NCBI RefSeq assembly: GCF_036010325.1
Contig: NZ_CP108549.1
Span: 8,122,001 to 8,186,000 of the forward strand
Reading direction: 5' to 3'
From: Streptomyces sp. NBC_01210
GTDB lineage: Bacteria; Actinomycetota; Actinomycetes; Streptomycetales; Streptomycetaceae
Length of the DNA stretch: 64,000 nucleotides
In this document: positions 23,451 to 31,533 of the stretch, in pieces
Position numbering within the stretch: position 1 is the first letter of the stretch
Layout: each line of letters begins with the position of its first letter
Notes under the pieces: generated by a model
Databases searched by the model: none
What the model was told of the DNA's origin: nothing
Seen by the model: only the letters and a program-made list of their open reading frames with translations
Program-made: the position numbers and the translations under genes

Positions 23451-25678
23451 CGCTGGTCTCCTCGGGCGGGCACAGGGGCGGGTGCGGGCAGAGAGGTGGG
23501 CGCTGCGGCGGGTCCTTCCGGGTCGAGATGCGGAAGGAGCCGGTCCAGCCGGCCGGGTAGCCACCAGTTGGCGCGCCCGAAGAGGTACATGGACGCGGGC
23601 ACCAAGATCAGGCGGACCACGGTGGCGTCGATGATGACGCTGACTCCGAGGCCGAGGGCGAGCATCTTGACGGCGACGTTCGTGGAGAGCAGGAACGCCA
23701 GGAAGACGCTCGTCATGATCAGTGCTGCGCAGGTGATGACGCGGGCCGTGGCGGCGAGGCCGGTGGCGACGGCCAGATGGTTGTCCTTTCGATGCATCCA
23801 GGTCTCGCGGATCCGGGAGAGCAGGAAGACCTCGTAGTCCATGGAGAGCCCGAAGACGATGGCGAACATCATCATCGGCACGTAGGACTCGACGGGAACC
23901 TTCTCGGTGATGCCGAACAGCGCGCCGCCCCAGCCCCATTGGAAGACCGCGACGACCACGCCGTAGGAGGCGGCGATGGAGAACAGGTTGAGCACGGCGG
24001 CCTTGAGCGCGATGAGCAGGCTGCGGAAGACGGTGAGCAGCAGCAGGAACGCGGCGGCGACGACCACACCGATGATCAGGGGCAGTTTGGCGACAAGGGT
24101 GTCGGTGAAGGTCTGGGTGGCGGCGGTGGTGCCGGTGACGTAACCGGTGGCACCGGTGCCGGACAGAGCTTGCGGCACCGTGTCGTTCTGCAGTGTGTGG
24201 ATCAGGTCGGTGGTGGCCTGGTCCTGCGGGCCGGTGGTGGGGGTGACGGTGGTGATGAGCAGGTCGTGGTCGGGGCTGGGGACCGGGGGTGTCACGGAGG
24301 CGACGCCGGGCACGGTGGCCAGCGTGTGCTGGAGCGAGGTGGCGAGATCCTGGCGCTCGGTCTGGTCGGCGACCTGCCGGCTGTCAAGGTGGGTGACGAC
24401 GGTGAGGGGGCCGTTGGCGCCGGGGCCGAATCCCACGGTGATCAGGTCGTAGGCACGGCGGTCGGTCCGGCCGGTGGACTGTGATCCGGCGTCGACGTGG
24501 CCGAGCTGCATGGACGCGACCGGAATGGAGAGTGTGCCGAGCAGGAGCAGGCCGCTGACAAGGAAGAGCCAGGGGCGCCGGCTGACCTTGACGGCCCAGC
24601 GGTGCCACACGTCCGACTCGCCGGTGGGTTCGGCGACCGGCGTGCGCACGTGAAGGCGGTCGATGCGGCGGCCGAGCAGACCCAGCAGCGCGGGGGTCAG
24701 TGTCACGGACGCGGCAGCGGCCACGACGACAGTGAGCCCGGCCGCGACGCCGAGGGTGCCGATGAAGCTCACGCCGGAGACGCAGAGCCCGCCCAGCGCC
24801 ATGGCGACCGTGGCGGCCGCGACCAGCACGGCACGGCCGCTGGTGGCAACGGTGCGCCCGACCGCGTCAGCGGGTTCCATCCCGCAGTGGAGCAGCGCTC
24901 GGTAGCGGGTGGCCAGGAAGAGCGCGTAGTCGATGCCGACACCGAGGCCCATCATCGCGGCCAGGGTCGGGGACGCCTGCGCGAAGCTGAAGTGTGAGGC
25001 GAGCAGGCCGAGGCCGCCCAGGCCGACGGCCAGGCCGAACACGGCCGTCAGCAGCGGCAGTCCGGTGGCGGCGACGCTGCCGAAGCCGATCAGCAGCACG
25101 AGCACGGCGACAGCCAGACCGATGGCCTCCGAGGCGCGGTCGGCCGATTTGGGCGCGGCCAGCTGCCCGAGCGGGTCCCCGTATTCGACGGTGATGTGAT
25201 CGGTGCGCAGTGGCTCGACGGCGGTGTCGACCCGGTCGAGATAGGAGCGGTCGAAACTCGCCGGGTTGCTGCTGAAGCGGACGGTCATCTGGGCGATGTC
25301 GCCGTTCGCGGAGACTGCCCCGGGCGTGGTGAGCGGGTCGGCCACCGAGAGGATGTTCGGCAGCTGATCCAGGTTGTTGACGGCCGCGTCGATCGCGGCC
25401 CGGTGACGGGCGACCGAACCCTGGTCGGACTTGATCACGATCGGGGCGGGTGTGCCTTCGGAACTGCTTGTGTGGGCCTTGAGCAGGTCGGCACCGGTCT
25501 GGGCACTGGTGCCGGGCAGGGAGAAGCTGTCCGCGAAGGTGCCGCCCCACTTGTGGTTGGCCAGCCCGAGGCCGACAAGGAGCAGCACCCACAGGGCGAT
25601 AACCCGCCAGGCGTGCCGGGCACACCAGCGCCCGCTCCGGTGGAGCAGTCCAGGCCCCTCGGCCGATTCAGTTTTCAT
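23447..25678 (-). CDS. MMPL family RND-type transporter
   Basis: A 743-aa inner-membrane exporter with 12 predicted helices in two halves, each preceded by a large extracytoplasmic loop. MMPL landmarks include GLGVGIDYALFLATRYR near residue 260, with GVGIDYALF carrying the proton-relay Asp-Tyr, and its counterpart VFGLSMDYEVFLLSRIRE near 610. Such pumps export lipids, siderophores or drugs using the proton gradient. The downstream LmeA-like gene overlaps by four bases; upstream, on the same strand, are a histidine kinase and response regulator. The layout mirrors MprAB/MmpL-type envelope-stress loci. A 41-bp element also found before the response regulator lies just upstream of its start. Confidence 0.92.
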   Translation of the reverse strand: MKTESAEGPGLLHRSGRWCARHAWRVIALWVLLLVGLGLANHKWGGTFADSFSLPGTSAQTGADLLKAHTSSSEGTPAPIVIKSDQGSVARHRAAIDAAVNNLDQLPNILSVADPLTTPGAVSANGDIAQMTVRFSSNPASFDRSYLDRVDTAVEPLRTDHITVEYGDPLGQLAAPKSADRASEAIGLAVAVLVLLIGFGSVAATGLPLLTAVFGLAVGLGGLGLLASHFSFAQASPTLAAMMGLGVGIDYALFLATRYRALLHCGMEPADAVGRTVATSGRAVLVAAATVAMALGGLCVSGVSFIGTLGVAAGLTVVVAAAASVTLTPALLGLLGRRIDRLHVRTPVAEPTGESDVWHRWAVKVSRRPWLFLVSGLLLLGTLSIPVASMQLGHVDAGSQSTGRTDRRAYDLITVGFGPGANGPLTVVTHLDSRQVADQTERQDLATSLQHTLATVPGVASVTPPVPSPDHDLLITTVTPTTGPQDQATTDLIHTLQNDTVPQALSGTGATGYVTGTTAATQTFTDTLVAKLPLIIGVVVAAAFLLLLTVFRSLLIALKAAVLNLFSIAASYGVVVAVFQWGWGGALFGITEKVPVESYVPMMMFAIVFGLSMDYEVFLLSRIRETWMHRKDNHLAVATGLAATARVITCAALIMTSVFLAFLLSTNVAVKMLALGLGVSVIIDATVVRLILVPASMYLFGRANWWLPGRLDRLLPHLDPEGPAAAPTSLPAPAPVPARGDQR

Positions 25679-25716
25679 GGGGCCTCACTGTGCGCGGCGC
25701 GTGTAAGGGGCCCTTT

Positions 25717-25757
25717 GGCGCAGTGTTCGGGGAATGTACGGGCGGCTGCGCGCCCGC
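25717..25757 (+). repeat. 41-bp inverted-repeat element, copy A
   Basis: Contains GTTCGGGGAATGTACGGGCG. It is nearly identical (about 39 of the first 41 positions by eye) to copy B at 27895-27935 in the opposite orientation. Copy A lies in the 99-bp gap between the histidine kinase stop and the MMPL start, so the pair brackets the two regulator genes. Confidence 0.85.
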
Positions 25758-25777
25758 TTGGACGTGCTCGCGAGTCC

Positions 25778-27154
25778 TCAAGCGCCGTCGGGTGACGGCG
25801 GGAGGGTGACGGTGAAGCAGGCGCCGCCTTCCGGGCCGCGCCCTTCGACACCGATGGCGCCACCGAGGCGGCCGGTCAGGCGGTGGGCGATGGCCAGGCC
25901 CAGGCCGCTGCCGACCGGGCGGGTGCCCCGGTAGCGCTCGTGGAGGGCACCGCTGTCGAAGGCAATGCGGACGTCGTCGTCGCTCAGGCCAGGTCCACCG
26001 TCGCGGACCTGCAGTTCAGCCGCGCCGCCCGCAGCCGCGTGGACGGCGAGGACCAGGGGTGCGCCCTCGGGCGTGACCCGTAGGGCATTCTGCACCAGGC
26101 CGTCGATCAGCTGGCGAACCCGGAAGGCGTCCGTGTCGACGACGGGCCGCCCGGACTGCTCGAGCCGTAGGTCGACGCCGTGGCGTGCGCAGGGGCCGGC
26201 CCAGAAGGCAGCGGCCTCGGCGACGAGTGCGGAGATGTCGGTCGGGGCCGTGTCGAGGCGGAAGTCGTCCGCCTCCAGCCGGGCCAGGTCCAGCAGGTCC
26301 TCCAGGAAGCGGTCCAGGCGGCGGGTCTCGTCGGCGAGGATGCCGCCGACCTCGGGCAGTTGGTCCGGCTCGACCAGGCCGTCGGCAAGTGCCTCGGCGT
26401 ATCCCTGCAGTGCGGTCAGCGGGGTGCGCAAGTCGTGGGAGACGGAGAGCAGGAACTCCCGCTGCCGGTTCTCGCTGTGCGCCAGCGCTTGGTCCAGGAT
26501 GTTGAGGGCGCGCCCGATGTCCGCGGTCTCCCGTGGGCCGTCGACCGGGGCCGGTACGCCGCGTTCGCCGTCGGCGAGCCGGTGCGCGATCTGCGCGGCC
26601 GTCGCGAGCGGGCGGGCGATGCGGCGGGCCAGGAGCGCTCCGGCCAGTGCCGCGCCGAGCATGCCGACGATCAGCGGCGCGATCACGTTGCGGCGGATCT
26701 GGTTCGTGTTCTGGGTGACGACCGTGTACGGCTCGGTCAGCACGATCGCGCCGCCGCGCGCGCCGGGCTGCCCCACCAGCAGTACGTCCTGGCCGCCCAG
26801 GACGCTGTCGGTGGAGACCGGCTCTCCCGCCAGCAGGTCCGATTTCGACGCCATGTCGACGGCTGGGGTAGCGGTCCCGCTCACCGTCCCGTCCGGGGCG
26901 ATGACGGCGAGGTGCACGCTGTTCGGCCCGGCCAGTACCTGGGCGCCGGTAAAAAGGGCTTCGGACAAGGCGGGCAGGCGGCTCAGCACCTTTGCCTGGC
27001 GCGTCAGTTGGTCGCGCTCGCGCTGCTCCGCGCCGTGCTCGGCCGTCTGCCAGGCGATCAGCCCGGTCAACGCCACTGCGAGTGCCGCCACCACCGTGGT
27101 CAGCACCACGATGTTGCGTGCGAGCGAGCCACGACGGGAGCGGGGGCGGTTCAC
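25778..27154 (-). CDS. Sensor histidine kinase
   Basis: A 458-aa membrane sensor kinase. Helix 1 is at about residues 14-32 (IVVLTTVVAALAVALTGLI), an extracytoplasmic sensor loop of about 120 residues follows, and helix 2 is at about 153-173 (LIVGMLGAALAGALLARR), then a HAMP segment RRIARPLATAAQIAHRLADG. The dimerisation/phospho-acceptor helix is LLSVSHDLRTPLTALQGYAE with the H-box histidine near 242. The ATP-binding domain shows LIDGLVQNALRVTPEGAP (N-box) and RDGGPGLSDDD and GSGLGLAIAHRL (G boxes). Its start overlaps the response regulator stop by four bases. It probably senses envelope state and controls the adjacent MMPL-LmeA genes. Confidence 0.92.
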   Translation of the reverse strand: MNRPRSRRGSLARNIVVLTTVVAALAVALTGLIAWQTAEHGAEQRERDQLTRQAKVLSRLPALSEALFTGAQVLAGPNSVHLAVIAPDGTVSGTATPAVDMASKSDLLAGEPVSTDSVLGGQDVLLVGQPGARGGAIVLTEPYTVVTQNTNQIRRNVIAPLIVGMLGAALAGALLARRIARPLATAAQIAHRLADGERGVPAPVDGPRETADIGRALNILDQALAHSENRQREFLLSVSHDLRTPLTALQGYAEALADGLVEPDQLPEVGGILADETRRLDRFLEDLLDLARLEADDFRLDTAPTDISALVAEAAAFWAGPCARHGVDLRLEQSGRPVVDTDAFRVRQLIDGLVQNALRVTPEGAPLVLAVHAAAGGAAELQVRDGGPGLSDDDVRIAFDSGALHERYRGTRPVGSGLGLAIAHRLTGRLGGAIGVEGRGPEGGACFTVTLPPSPDGA

Positions 27155-27840
27155 CTGCTGGAGGCCGTCGCGCTGTAGCCGACGCCGCGGACCGTACGGA
27201 TCGGGCTCGCCTCGCCGAGCTTGGCGCGCAGTTGTGAGACGAAGACGTCGACCATTCGAGTGTCGCGGTAGCCCGGGTACCCCCAGACCCGCGCGAGCAG
27301 CTGCTCACGGCTGAAGACCTGCCCCACGTGCTGGAGCAGGTACGCGAGCAAGTTGAACTCGGTGGCGGTGAGCTCGACCAGCTCGCCGTCGCAGCGCACA
27401 GTGCGGCTGATCGAGTCCACGCTGAGCCGGCCGACGCTCTCGGTCGGCTGCCCCGGCGGCCCGGCCGCCCGGCGCAGCACGGTCTTGACCCGGGCGACCA
27501 GCTCGCGCGGCGAGAACGGCTTGGTCAGGTAGTCGTCCGCGCCCAACTCGAGACCGAGGATCCGGTCGGCCTCCTCACCGCGCGCGGTGACCAGCAGCAC
27601 CGGCGTCCAGTCGCCGACGTCACGCAGGGCACGGCAGAAGGCGATGCCATCCAGGCCCGGCAGACCGATGTCCAGCACGATCGCCACCGGGTGCATCCGT
27701 CTCGCGGCCGCGAGCCCGGCAATCCCGTCGGTCTCGACGTGGACACCGAAGCCCTCGCGCGCCAAGTAGAGCCTTTCCACATCGGCGATGTGGCGCTCGT
27801 CCTCGACGATCAGCACGAGGCCCCTGGACTCCGTCATCAC
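27151..27840 (-). CDS. OmpR/PhoB-type response regulator
   Basis: A 229-aa two-domain regulator. The receiver domain has the acidic pocket in VEDERHIADV near residue 11, the phospho-acceptor aspartate in VLDIGLPGLDGI near 57, the switch Thr in LLVTARGEEADR near 83 and the lysine in DDYLTKPFSPREL near 107. The C-terminal winged helix is typical: VELTATEFNLLAYLLQHVGQVFSREQLLARVWGY with the recognition helix DTRMVDVFVSQLRAKLG. It is the first gene of the regulator pair, translationally coupled to the kinase. Copy B of the 41-bp element lies about 55 bp upstream and is a candidate site for autoregulation. Confidence 0.93.
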   Translation of the reverse strand: MMTESRGLVLIVEDERHIADVERLYLAREGFGVHVETDGIAGLAAARRMHPVAIVLDIGLPGLDGIAFCRALRDVGDWTPVLLVTARGEEADRILGLELGADDYLTKPFSPRELVARVKTVLRRAAGPPGQPTESVGRLSVDSISRTVRCDGELVELTATEFNLLAYLLQHVGQVFSREQLLARVWGYPGYRDTRMVDVFVSQLRAKLGEASPIRTVRGVGYSATASSR

Positions 27841-27894
27841 TGCCTCTCACGTGCGGCAACCTCATCGATGCTAACCACATCAAGTGCCCTCCCG

Positions 27895-27935
27895 GCGGGC
27901 GCGCCGCCGCCCGTACATTCCCCGAACAATGCGCC
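27895..27935 (-). repeat. 41-bp inverted-repeat element, copy B
   Basis: On the minus strand it reads GTTCGGGGAATGTACGGGCG within a 41-bp match to copy A (25717-25757). It precedes the response regulator gene by about 55 bp. Confidence 0.85.
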
Positions 27936-28086
27936 GACCGCGCCCTTGCACCCGCCGCAGTTCCGCCGAAGGCGGCGTTTGCGGGGAGCTCTGATCCGGA
28001 GCAGCGTGGACATGGATGCCGGTGCGACACCGCGGTATCGAGGGCACTGGCTTCCAGAGGCACCTGCCGGAGCGAGGAGGAGACCG

Positions 28087-28962
28087 ATGACCACTCCGCA
28101 TGGAGGCCCGGAAGGCGTGCCGGTCGAACGCCGTCGGCCCGATTCGATCGACAGCATGACCTGGGAGCCGAGTGAGCGGTGGGTGCGTGCGACGAAGGGC
28201 GAGGTCACGGTCGTGGACAGCCGCCGGCCCGTTCTTGTGTGGGAGCCCGGTCGTCCCGTACCCCTGTACGCCTTCCCGGCCGCAGAGGTCCGAATGGATC
28301 TGCTGCGAAGGACCGAGCGGCCCGCCAACCCACGACGTCACGGGGGAGCGACGGTCTTCTACGACCTTGCGCTCGCCGAACTGACCGTCCAGGCGGCGGC
28401 CTGGACCTATCCCAGTGAGGAGCTGGCCGACTACATCAGCTTCGAATGGTTCGGGCACGAGGTGCTCGACCACTGGTACGAAGAGGACGAGGAGATCTTC
28501 GTGCACCCCCGTGACCCGTACAAGCGGGTGGACGCGCTGCCCAGCACCCGGCACGTCCAGGTCGAGATCGAGGGCACCGTCGTCGCGGACACGCGTACGC
28601 CGGTTCTGCTGTTCGAGACGCACCTGCCGGTCCGGTACTACATTCCGCGGGAGGACGTCCGCCTCGATCTTTTCACCCCTACCAGTGCGCGAACCCGCTG
28701 CCCGTACAAGGGTGTGGCGACCGACTACTGGTCGTGGGCGGGCGGCGCCGACGTGCGGCCCGACATCGCCTGGAGCTATCCCGATCCTCTGCCTTCCGTG
28801 TGGATCATCAAGGACCGGGTGGCTTTCTACAACGAGTCCGTCGACATCGTCGTCGACGGAGCGCGGCAGCGGCGTCCGGTCACCTTCTTCAGCAAGCCGT
28901 CTCTCCAGAGTTCGGGAGGACCGGGTGCGACCGCAGGGCGGCCGGATCCGGAACACGCCTGA
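28087..28962 (+). CDS. DUF427 domain protein (two copies)
   Basis: A 291-aa protein made of two DUF427 modules. The first covers about residues 30-120 (EVTVVDSRRPVLVWEPGRPVPLYAFP, then DYISFEWFGHEVLDHWYEEDEEI); the second covers about 150-255 (EGTVVADTRTPVLLFETHLPVRYYIP, then CPYKGVATDYWSW and DRVAFYNESVDIVVDG). The CPYKG-x-A-x-YW motif is the family hallmark, complete in the second copy and degenerate in the first. DUF427 is a small beta fold of unknown biochemical role. ATG 28087 follows a strong GGAGGAG ribosome binding site; the upstream open frame overlaps the response-regulator promoter and is not coding. Confidence 0.88.
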   Translation: MTTPHGGPEGVPVERRRPDSIDSMTWEPSERWVRATKGEVTVVDSRRPVLVWEPGRPVPLYAFPAAEVRMDLLRRTERPANPRRHGGATVFYDLALAELTVQAAAWTYPSEELADYISFEWFGHEVLDHWYEEDEEIFVHPRDPYKRVDALPSTRHVQVEIEGTVVADTRTPVLLFETHLPVRYYIPREDVRLDLFTPTSARTRCPYKGVATDYWSWAGGADVRPDIAWSYPDPLPSVWIIKDRVAFYNESVDIVVDGARQRRPVTFFSKPSLQSSGGPGATAGRPDPEHA

Positions 28963-28974
28963 TGAGACGGGGTT

Positions 28975-29009
28975 GGCCGCGCGCATCTACTCGAGGGGTG
29001 GGCGCGGCC
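28975..29009. terminator. Possible bidirectional hairpin terminator between convergent genes
   Basis: GGCCGCGC (28975-28982) pairs perfectly with GCGCGGCC (29002-29009) across a 19-base loop. It lies in the 89-bp gap between the convergent DUF427 and DUF6640 genes. The loop is long and there is no T-run, so this is tentative. Confidence 0.4.
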
Positions 29010-29051
29010 TCGTTCCACCCCGCAGGCGTGGGCATCGCGGCGCTCGCATCG

Positions 29052-29516
29052 TCAGGGACTGCTGGTGCCGGCGGCGCTGAGGTCAGCGGTTTTCATGCGC
29101 CTCTGCCTGGTGCTGCGCCCGATCCGTCGGCTCTCGACGACATACGCGAGCGCGTTGAGGGCCAATATCGCCGCGGCGAGTGCGGGCTGAGGGGCGAAGG
29201 TCCTCGGAGGGTCGACGAGCGCCGTGCCGGGGTAGAAGATCGCCGACAGCTGGGTGATCCAATACAACGATGCGGCGCCGGTGGCGAGTTGAAGCCGGGA
29301 GTGCGACCAGGCGCCGCGGTGCATCCACAGGGCGTACAGACCCACCAGGCCGAGCGCAGCGCCGACGCTCATGGTCTGGGCGTTGTGGAACTTCGCGTGC
29401 GACGTCCAGTCGGGGTTGTAGATGTGCGTTTCGTTCCAGTCCGCCACATACGCGAGGCTCATTGTGGCGAGCGAGGTCAGGGTCAGCAGGGCTCGCCCTG
29501 TACTGATCTTGGGCAT
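29052..29516 (-). CDS. DUF6640-type small membrane protein
   Basis: A 154-aa protein with four hydrophobic segments (LLTLTSLATMSLAYVADW, SVGAALGLVGLYALWMH, LATGAASLYWITQLSAIFYP, ALAAAILALNALAYVVE). Conserved-looking polar residues cluster in DWNETHIYNPDWTSHAKFH between helices 1 and 2, rich in His/Asp/Asn and possibly metal-binding or an acid-base site. I believe it corresponds to DUF6640, from memory. It is third in a minus-strand operon after the luciferase-fold and FMN-reductase genes, so a role in the same redox module is likely, but its function is unknown. Confidence 0.75.
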   Translation of the reverse strand: MPKISTGRALLTLTSLATMSLAYVADWNETHIYNPDWTSHAKFHNAQTMSVGAALGLVGLYALWMHRGAWSHSRLQLATGAASLYWITQLSAIFYPGTALVDPPRTFAPQPALAAAILALNALAYVVESRRIGRSTRQRRMKTADLSAAGTSSP

Positions 29517-29624
29517 GGGATTCCTCCGCAGGGTTGCGGCAGGCCGGCCGGCTGGCTGCCTGCCTGTCGGGCAGGTGCCACTTCACGTGGCGTGCGTCGA
29601 TGAGCGCCGGCCGCGCTGCTGTGG

Positions 29625-30224
29625 TCAGGCGGCCTGGGTGGTCATCGCGCGGCCGCGGGCGTAGATGAGTGCCTGTTCGGCGACGCGACGGCCGAGGTGG
29701 GTTGCGGTGCTCAGGTCGGCGCCGTGGACGGCTTCGATGCCCTGGTCGACGTGGGTCGCCGCTCCCGCGCCGAGGTAGAAGCCCAGGCGGTTGTTCTCGT
29801 GCTCGGTGGAGGTGCTGGTGTTCCAGCCCGAGGGCAGGTCCAGGTTGACCCAGTGCATGCCGTGCTGTGCGGCCAGGATGGTGAAGTACTGCAGGGTGTG
29901 GAGCTTGTCGCCGCTCTTGGAGCCGGAGTTGGTGAAACCCGCGGCGAGCTTGTCCTGCCAGGTGCGGCGGATCCACCGCTTGCTGGTGGCCTCGGCGAAG
30001 ACGTGGAAGGCGCCGGAGGCGGTGCCCATGTAAGTGGGGGAACCGAAGATGATGGCGTCGGCTTCGTCCAGGAGCGCCCACTGCGCGTCCGTGAGCGCGG
30101 TGACGTCGAGCAGGTGGACCTCGCTCCCCTCGACGGAGGCGGCGCCGGTCCGGACGGCGGTGGCGAGCTGGGCGGTGTGGCCGTAGCCGGAGTGGTAGGC
30201 AATGGCGATCGAGACAGCGGACAC
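29625..30224 (-). CDS. NADPH-dependent FMN reductase / flavodoxin-fold (WrbA-like) protein
   Basis: A 199-aa flavodoxin-fold protein. The FMN phosphate loop is IAYHSGYGHTAQLATAV at residues 7-23; the second FMN loop is IIFGSPTYMGTASGAFHVF near 75 (GSPTYMG is the WrbA/flavodoxin motif), and SGSKSGDKLHTLQYF near 110 is the third. It should transfer electrons from NAD(P)H to FMN or quinones. It starts after the luciferase-fold gene, with an 80-base gap, in a unit divergent from an HxlR regulator; HxlR-controlled flavin reductases commonly respond to quinones, diamide or aldehydes. Confidence 0.87.
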   Translation of the reverse strand: MSAVSIAIAYHSGYGHTAQLATAVRTGAASVEGSEVHLLDVTALTDAQWALLDEADAIIFGSPTYMGTASGAFHVFAEATSKRWIRRTWQDKLAAGFTNSGSKSGDKLHTLQYFTILAAQHGMHWVNLDLPSGWNTSTSTEHENNRLGFYLGAGAATHVDQGIEAVHGADLSTATHLGRRVAEQALIYARGRAMTTQAA

Positions 30225-30304
30225 GGTCAGTTCTCCTTGATGAACGAATTCGGGGTTGGGGTGGCGGCGACTTCAGCGCGCCACCGGGCAGGCAGGTGTC
30301 ACGG

Positions 30305-30793
30305 TCAGGCCGCAGCGGTCGTGACGGTCGGAGCGCGGCCGGTTGCGTACTGGTAGGAGGTGGCGATGACCTTCTTGGCCACCTCGAGCTCGGCCTGGTC
30401 GCGGGGGGCGTAGAACATGACGACGTTGACGCCGCGGTCGTACAGAGGGTGCTTCTCGCCCCACCCGGAGGCCAGGAACGCGGGGTGGTCGGCCGGGTCC
30501 AGCGCCAGGTGGAGGCTGCCGTCGGCGTGCAGGTGCGCGAACTCCGCGTTCCCCCGCGGCAGGAACAGCCGGGCGCCCTCGGCCGGGGCGACGTCGCCGA
30601 GGAACACCGCCCAGGTGCTGGGGACGGATATCTCGCTGCGGCCCGGGACGATGCCGGGCAGTGCGGTGGCCATCCAGTGCCGCAGTTCTTCCTTGATCTG
30701 CGGCGGGCTGATCTGGGTGTACTGCAGGTGAGGAACCTCCGGCCCGGTCTCGGGCCGGTCGCCCTCACGCGTGGGGAGTGCCGGGAACGTCAT
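30305..30793 (-). CDS. Luciferase-associated fold protein (DUF5519-like)
   Basis: A 162-aa protein. The recognisable part is GRSEISVPSTWAVFLGDVAPAEG, FLPRGNAEFAHLHADGSLHL and a C-terminal WGEKHPLYDRGVNVVMFYAPRDQAE, which matches the family annotated as luciferase domain-containing (DUF5519) in actinobacteria. The AHLHADGSLHL motif is rich in His and could bind a ligand or metal. ATG 30793 has GAAGAAGG upstream and is preferred over an upstream in-frame start at 30889. It is the first gene of the unit divergent from HxlR. The true reaction is unknown; the luciferase name is historical. Confidence 0.75.
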   Translation of the reverse strand: MTFPALPTREGDRPETGPEVPHLQYTQISPPQIKEELRHWMATALPGIVPGRSEISVPSTWAVFLGDVAPAEGARLFLPRGNAEFAHLHADGSLHLALDPADHPAFLASGWGEKHPLYDRGVNVVMFYAPRDQAELEVAKKVIATSYQYATGRAPTVTTAAA

Positions 30794-30904
30794 GGTGGTG
30801 CCTTCTTCGCGTAGGAGACCGTGCCCCAGAAAGCGGGGCTTGGTCCGGTTCGGCGGGAGTGCCGGGCTGCTGTCTTTCTGCAACACCACCAGGCTACTTT
30901 CCTC

Positions 30905-30919
30905 GGTATAGTGGTTACC
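30905..30919. promoter_or_regulatory. Candidate HxlR operator
   Basis: GGTATAGTGGTTACC is an imperfect palindrome (GGTA-x-TACC) in the divergent region between the luciferase-fold gene and the HxlR regulator, about 50 bp before the regulator start. HxlR-family proteins usually bind such sites between themselves and their targets. Confidence 0.5.
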
Positions 30920-30970
30920 TCAGAGATAGTGCCCGCAGATTCGCGGGCCCGGGGTGGTAAGGAGACGGCC

Positions 30971-31354
30971 ATGGCCGAGCCGGTGGACCAGGCATGCCCG
31001 ATCAATCCGGTAGTTGACCTGGTGTTCAGTCGCTGGACCACCCCGATCCTGTGGGTGCTCGAGCACCATGGGCGGCTGCGTTTCAATGAACTGCAGCGGC
31101 TCGTGCCGAGCATCACCCCCAAGGTCCTCACCCAGCGCGTGCGTCAGCTGGAGCGTGACGGCATGATCGTGCGCACCTACCACGCGGAGATCCCGCCCCG
31201 GGTGGAGTACGAGATCAGCGACCTGGGCCGCACCCTGGTACCGGTTTTCGACACTCTCGTGGGCTGGTCCGAGGCGCACCTGCCACAGGTCGCCGCCGCC
31301 CGACGCGCCTATGACGCCGCACGGGAGGAAGAGGAAGCCTGGGCCAAAGGCTGA
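30971..31354 (+). CDS. HxlR family winged-helix transcriptional regulator
   Basis: A 127-aa regulator. The HxlR signature is C-P-x..: QACPINPVVDLVFSRWTTPIL with the sensory-type cysteine at residue 8, then LRFNELQRLVPSITPKVLTQRVRQLERDG as the helix-turn-helix and IPPRVEYEISDLGRTLVPV as the wing. In this family the N-terminal cysteine often senses thiol-reactive electrophiles. ATG 30971 follows AAGGAGA; the frame is open upstream but lies in the operator region. It is divergent from the luciferase-fold/FMN-reductase/DUF6640 genes, which it probably controls. Confidence 0.9.
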   Translation: MAEPVDQACPINPVVDLVFSRWTTPILWVLEHHGRLRFNELQRLVPSITPKVLTQRVRQLERDGMIVRTYHAEIPPRVEYEISDLGRTLVPVFDTLVGWSEAHLPQVAAARRAYDAAREEEEAWAKG

Positions 31355-31533
31355 CCGCGGCCCCCTGCTCGGCGGGTGCCGCTGCCAGTCCGGAACTGCC
31401 CGCGACGCCGCTGAAGCCGACGGGGTGGGGTGCGTTGTCCTGGGGCGATGCTTTTGTAGCAGGTCTCTGGAGCGATGCGGGCGCTTGATGTCCAGCACGG
31501 GAACTCGCAGCTGCACGCACCGGTGTGCGGTGT

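Noticed and set aside
25717..27935. Insertion-sequence ends
   Set aside because: No transposase, no target duplication seen, and the enclosed genes are an ordinary two-component pair.
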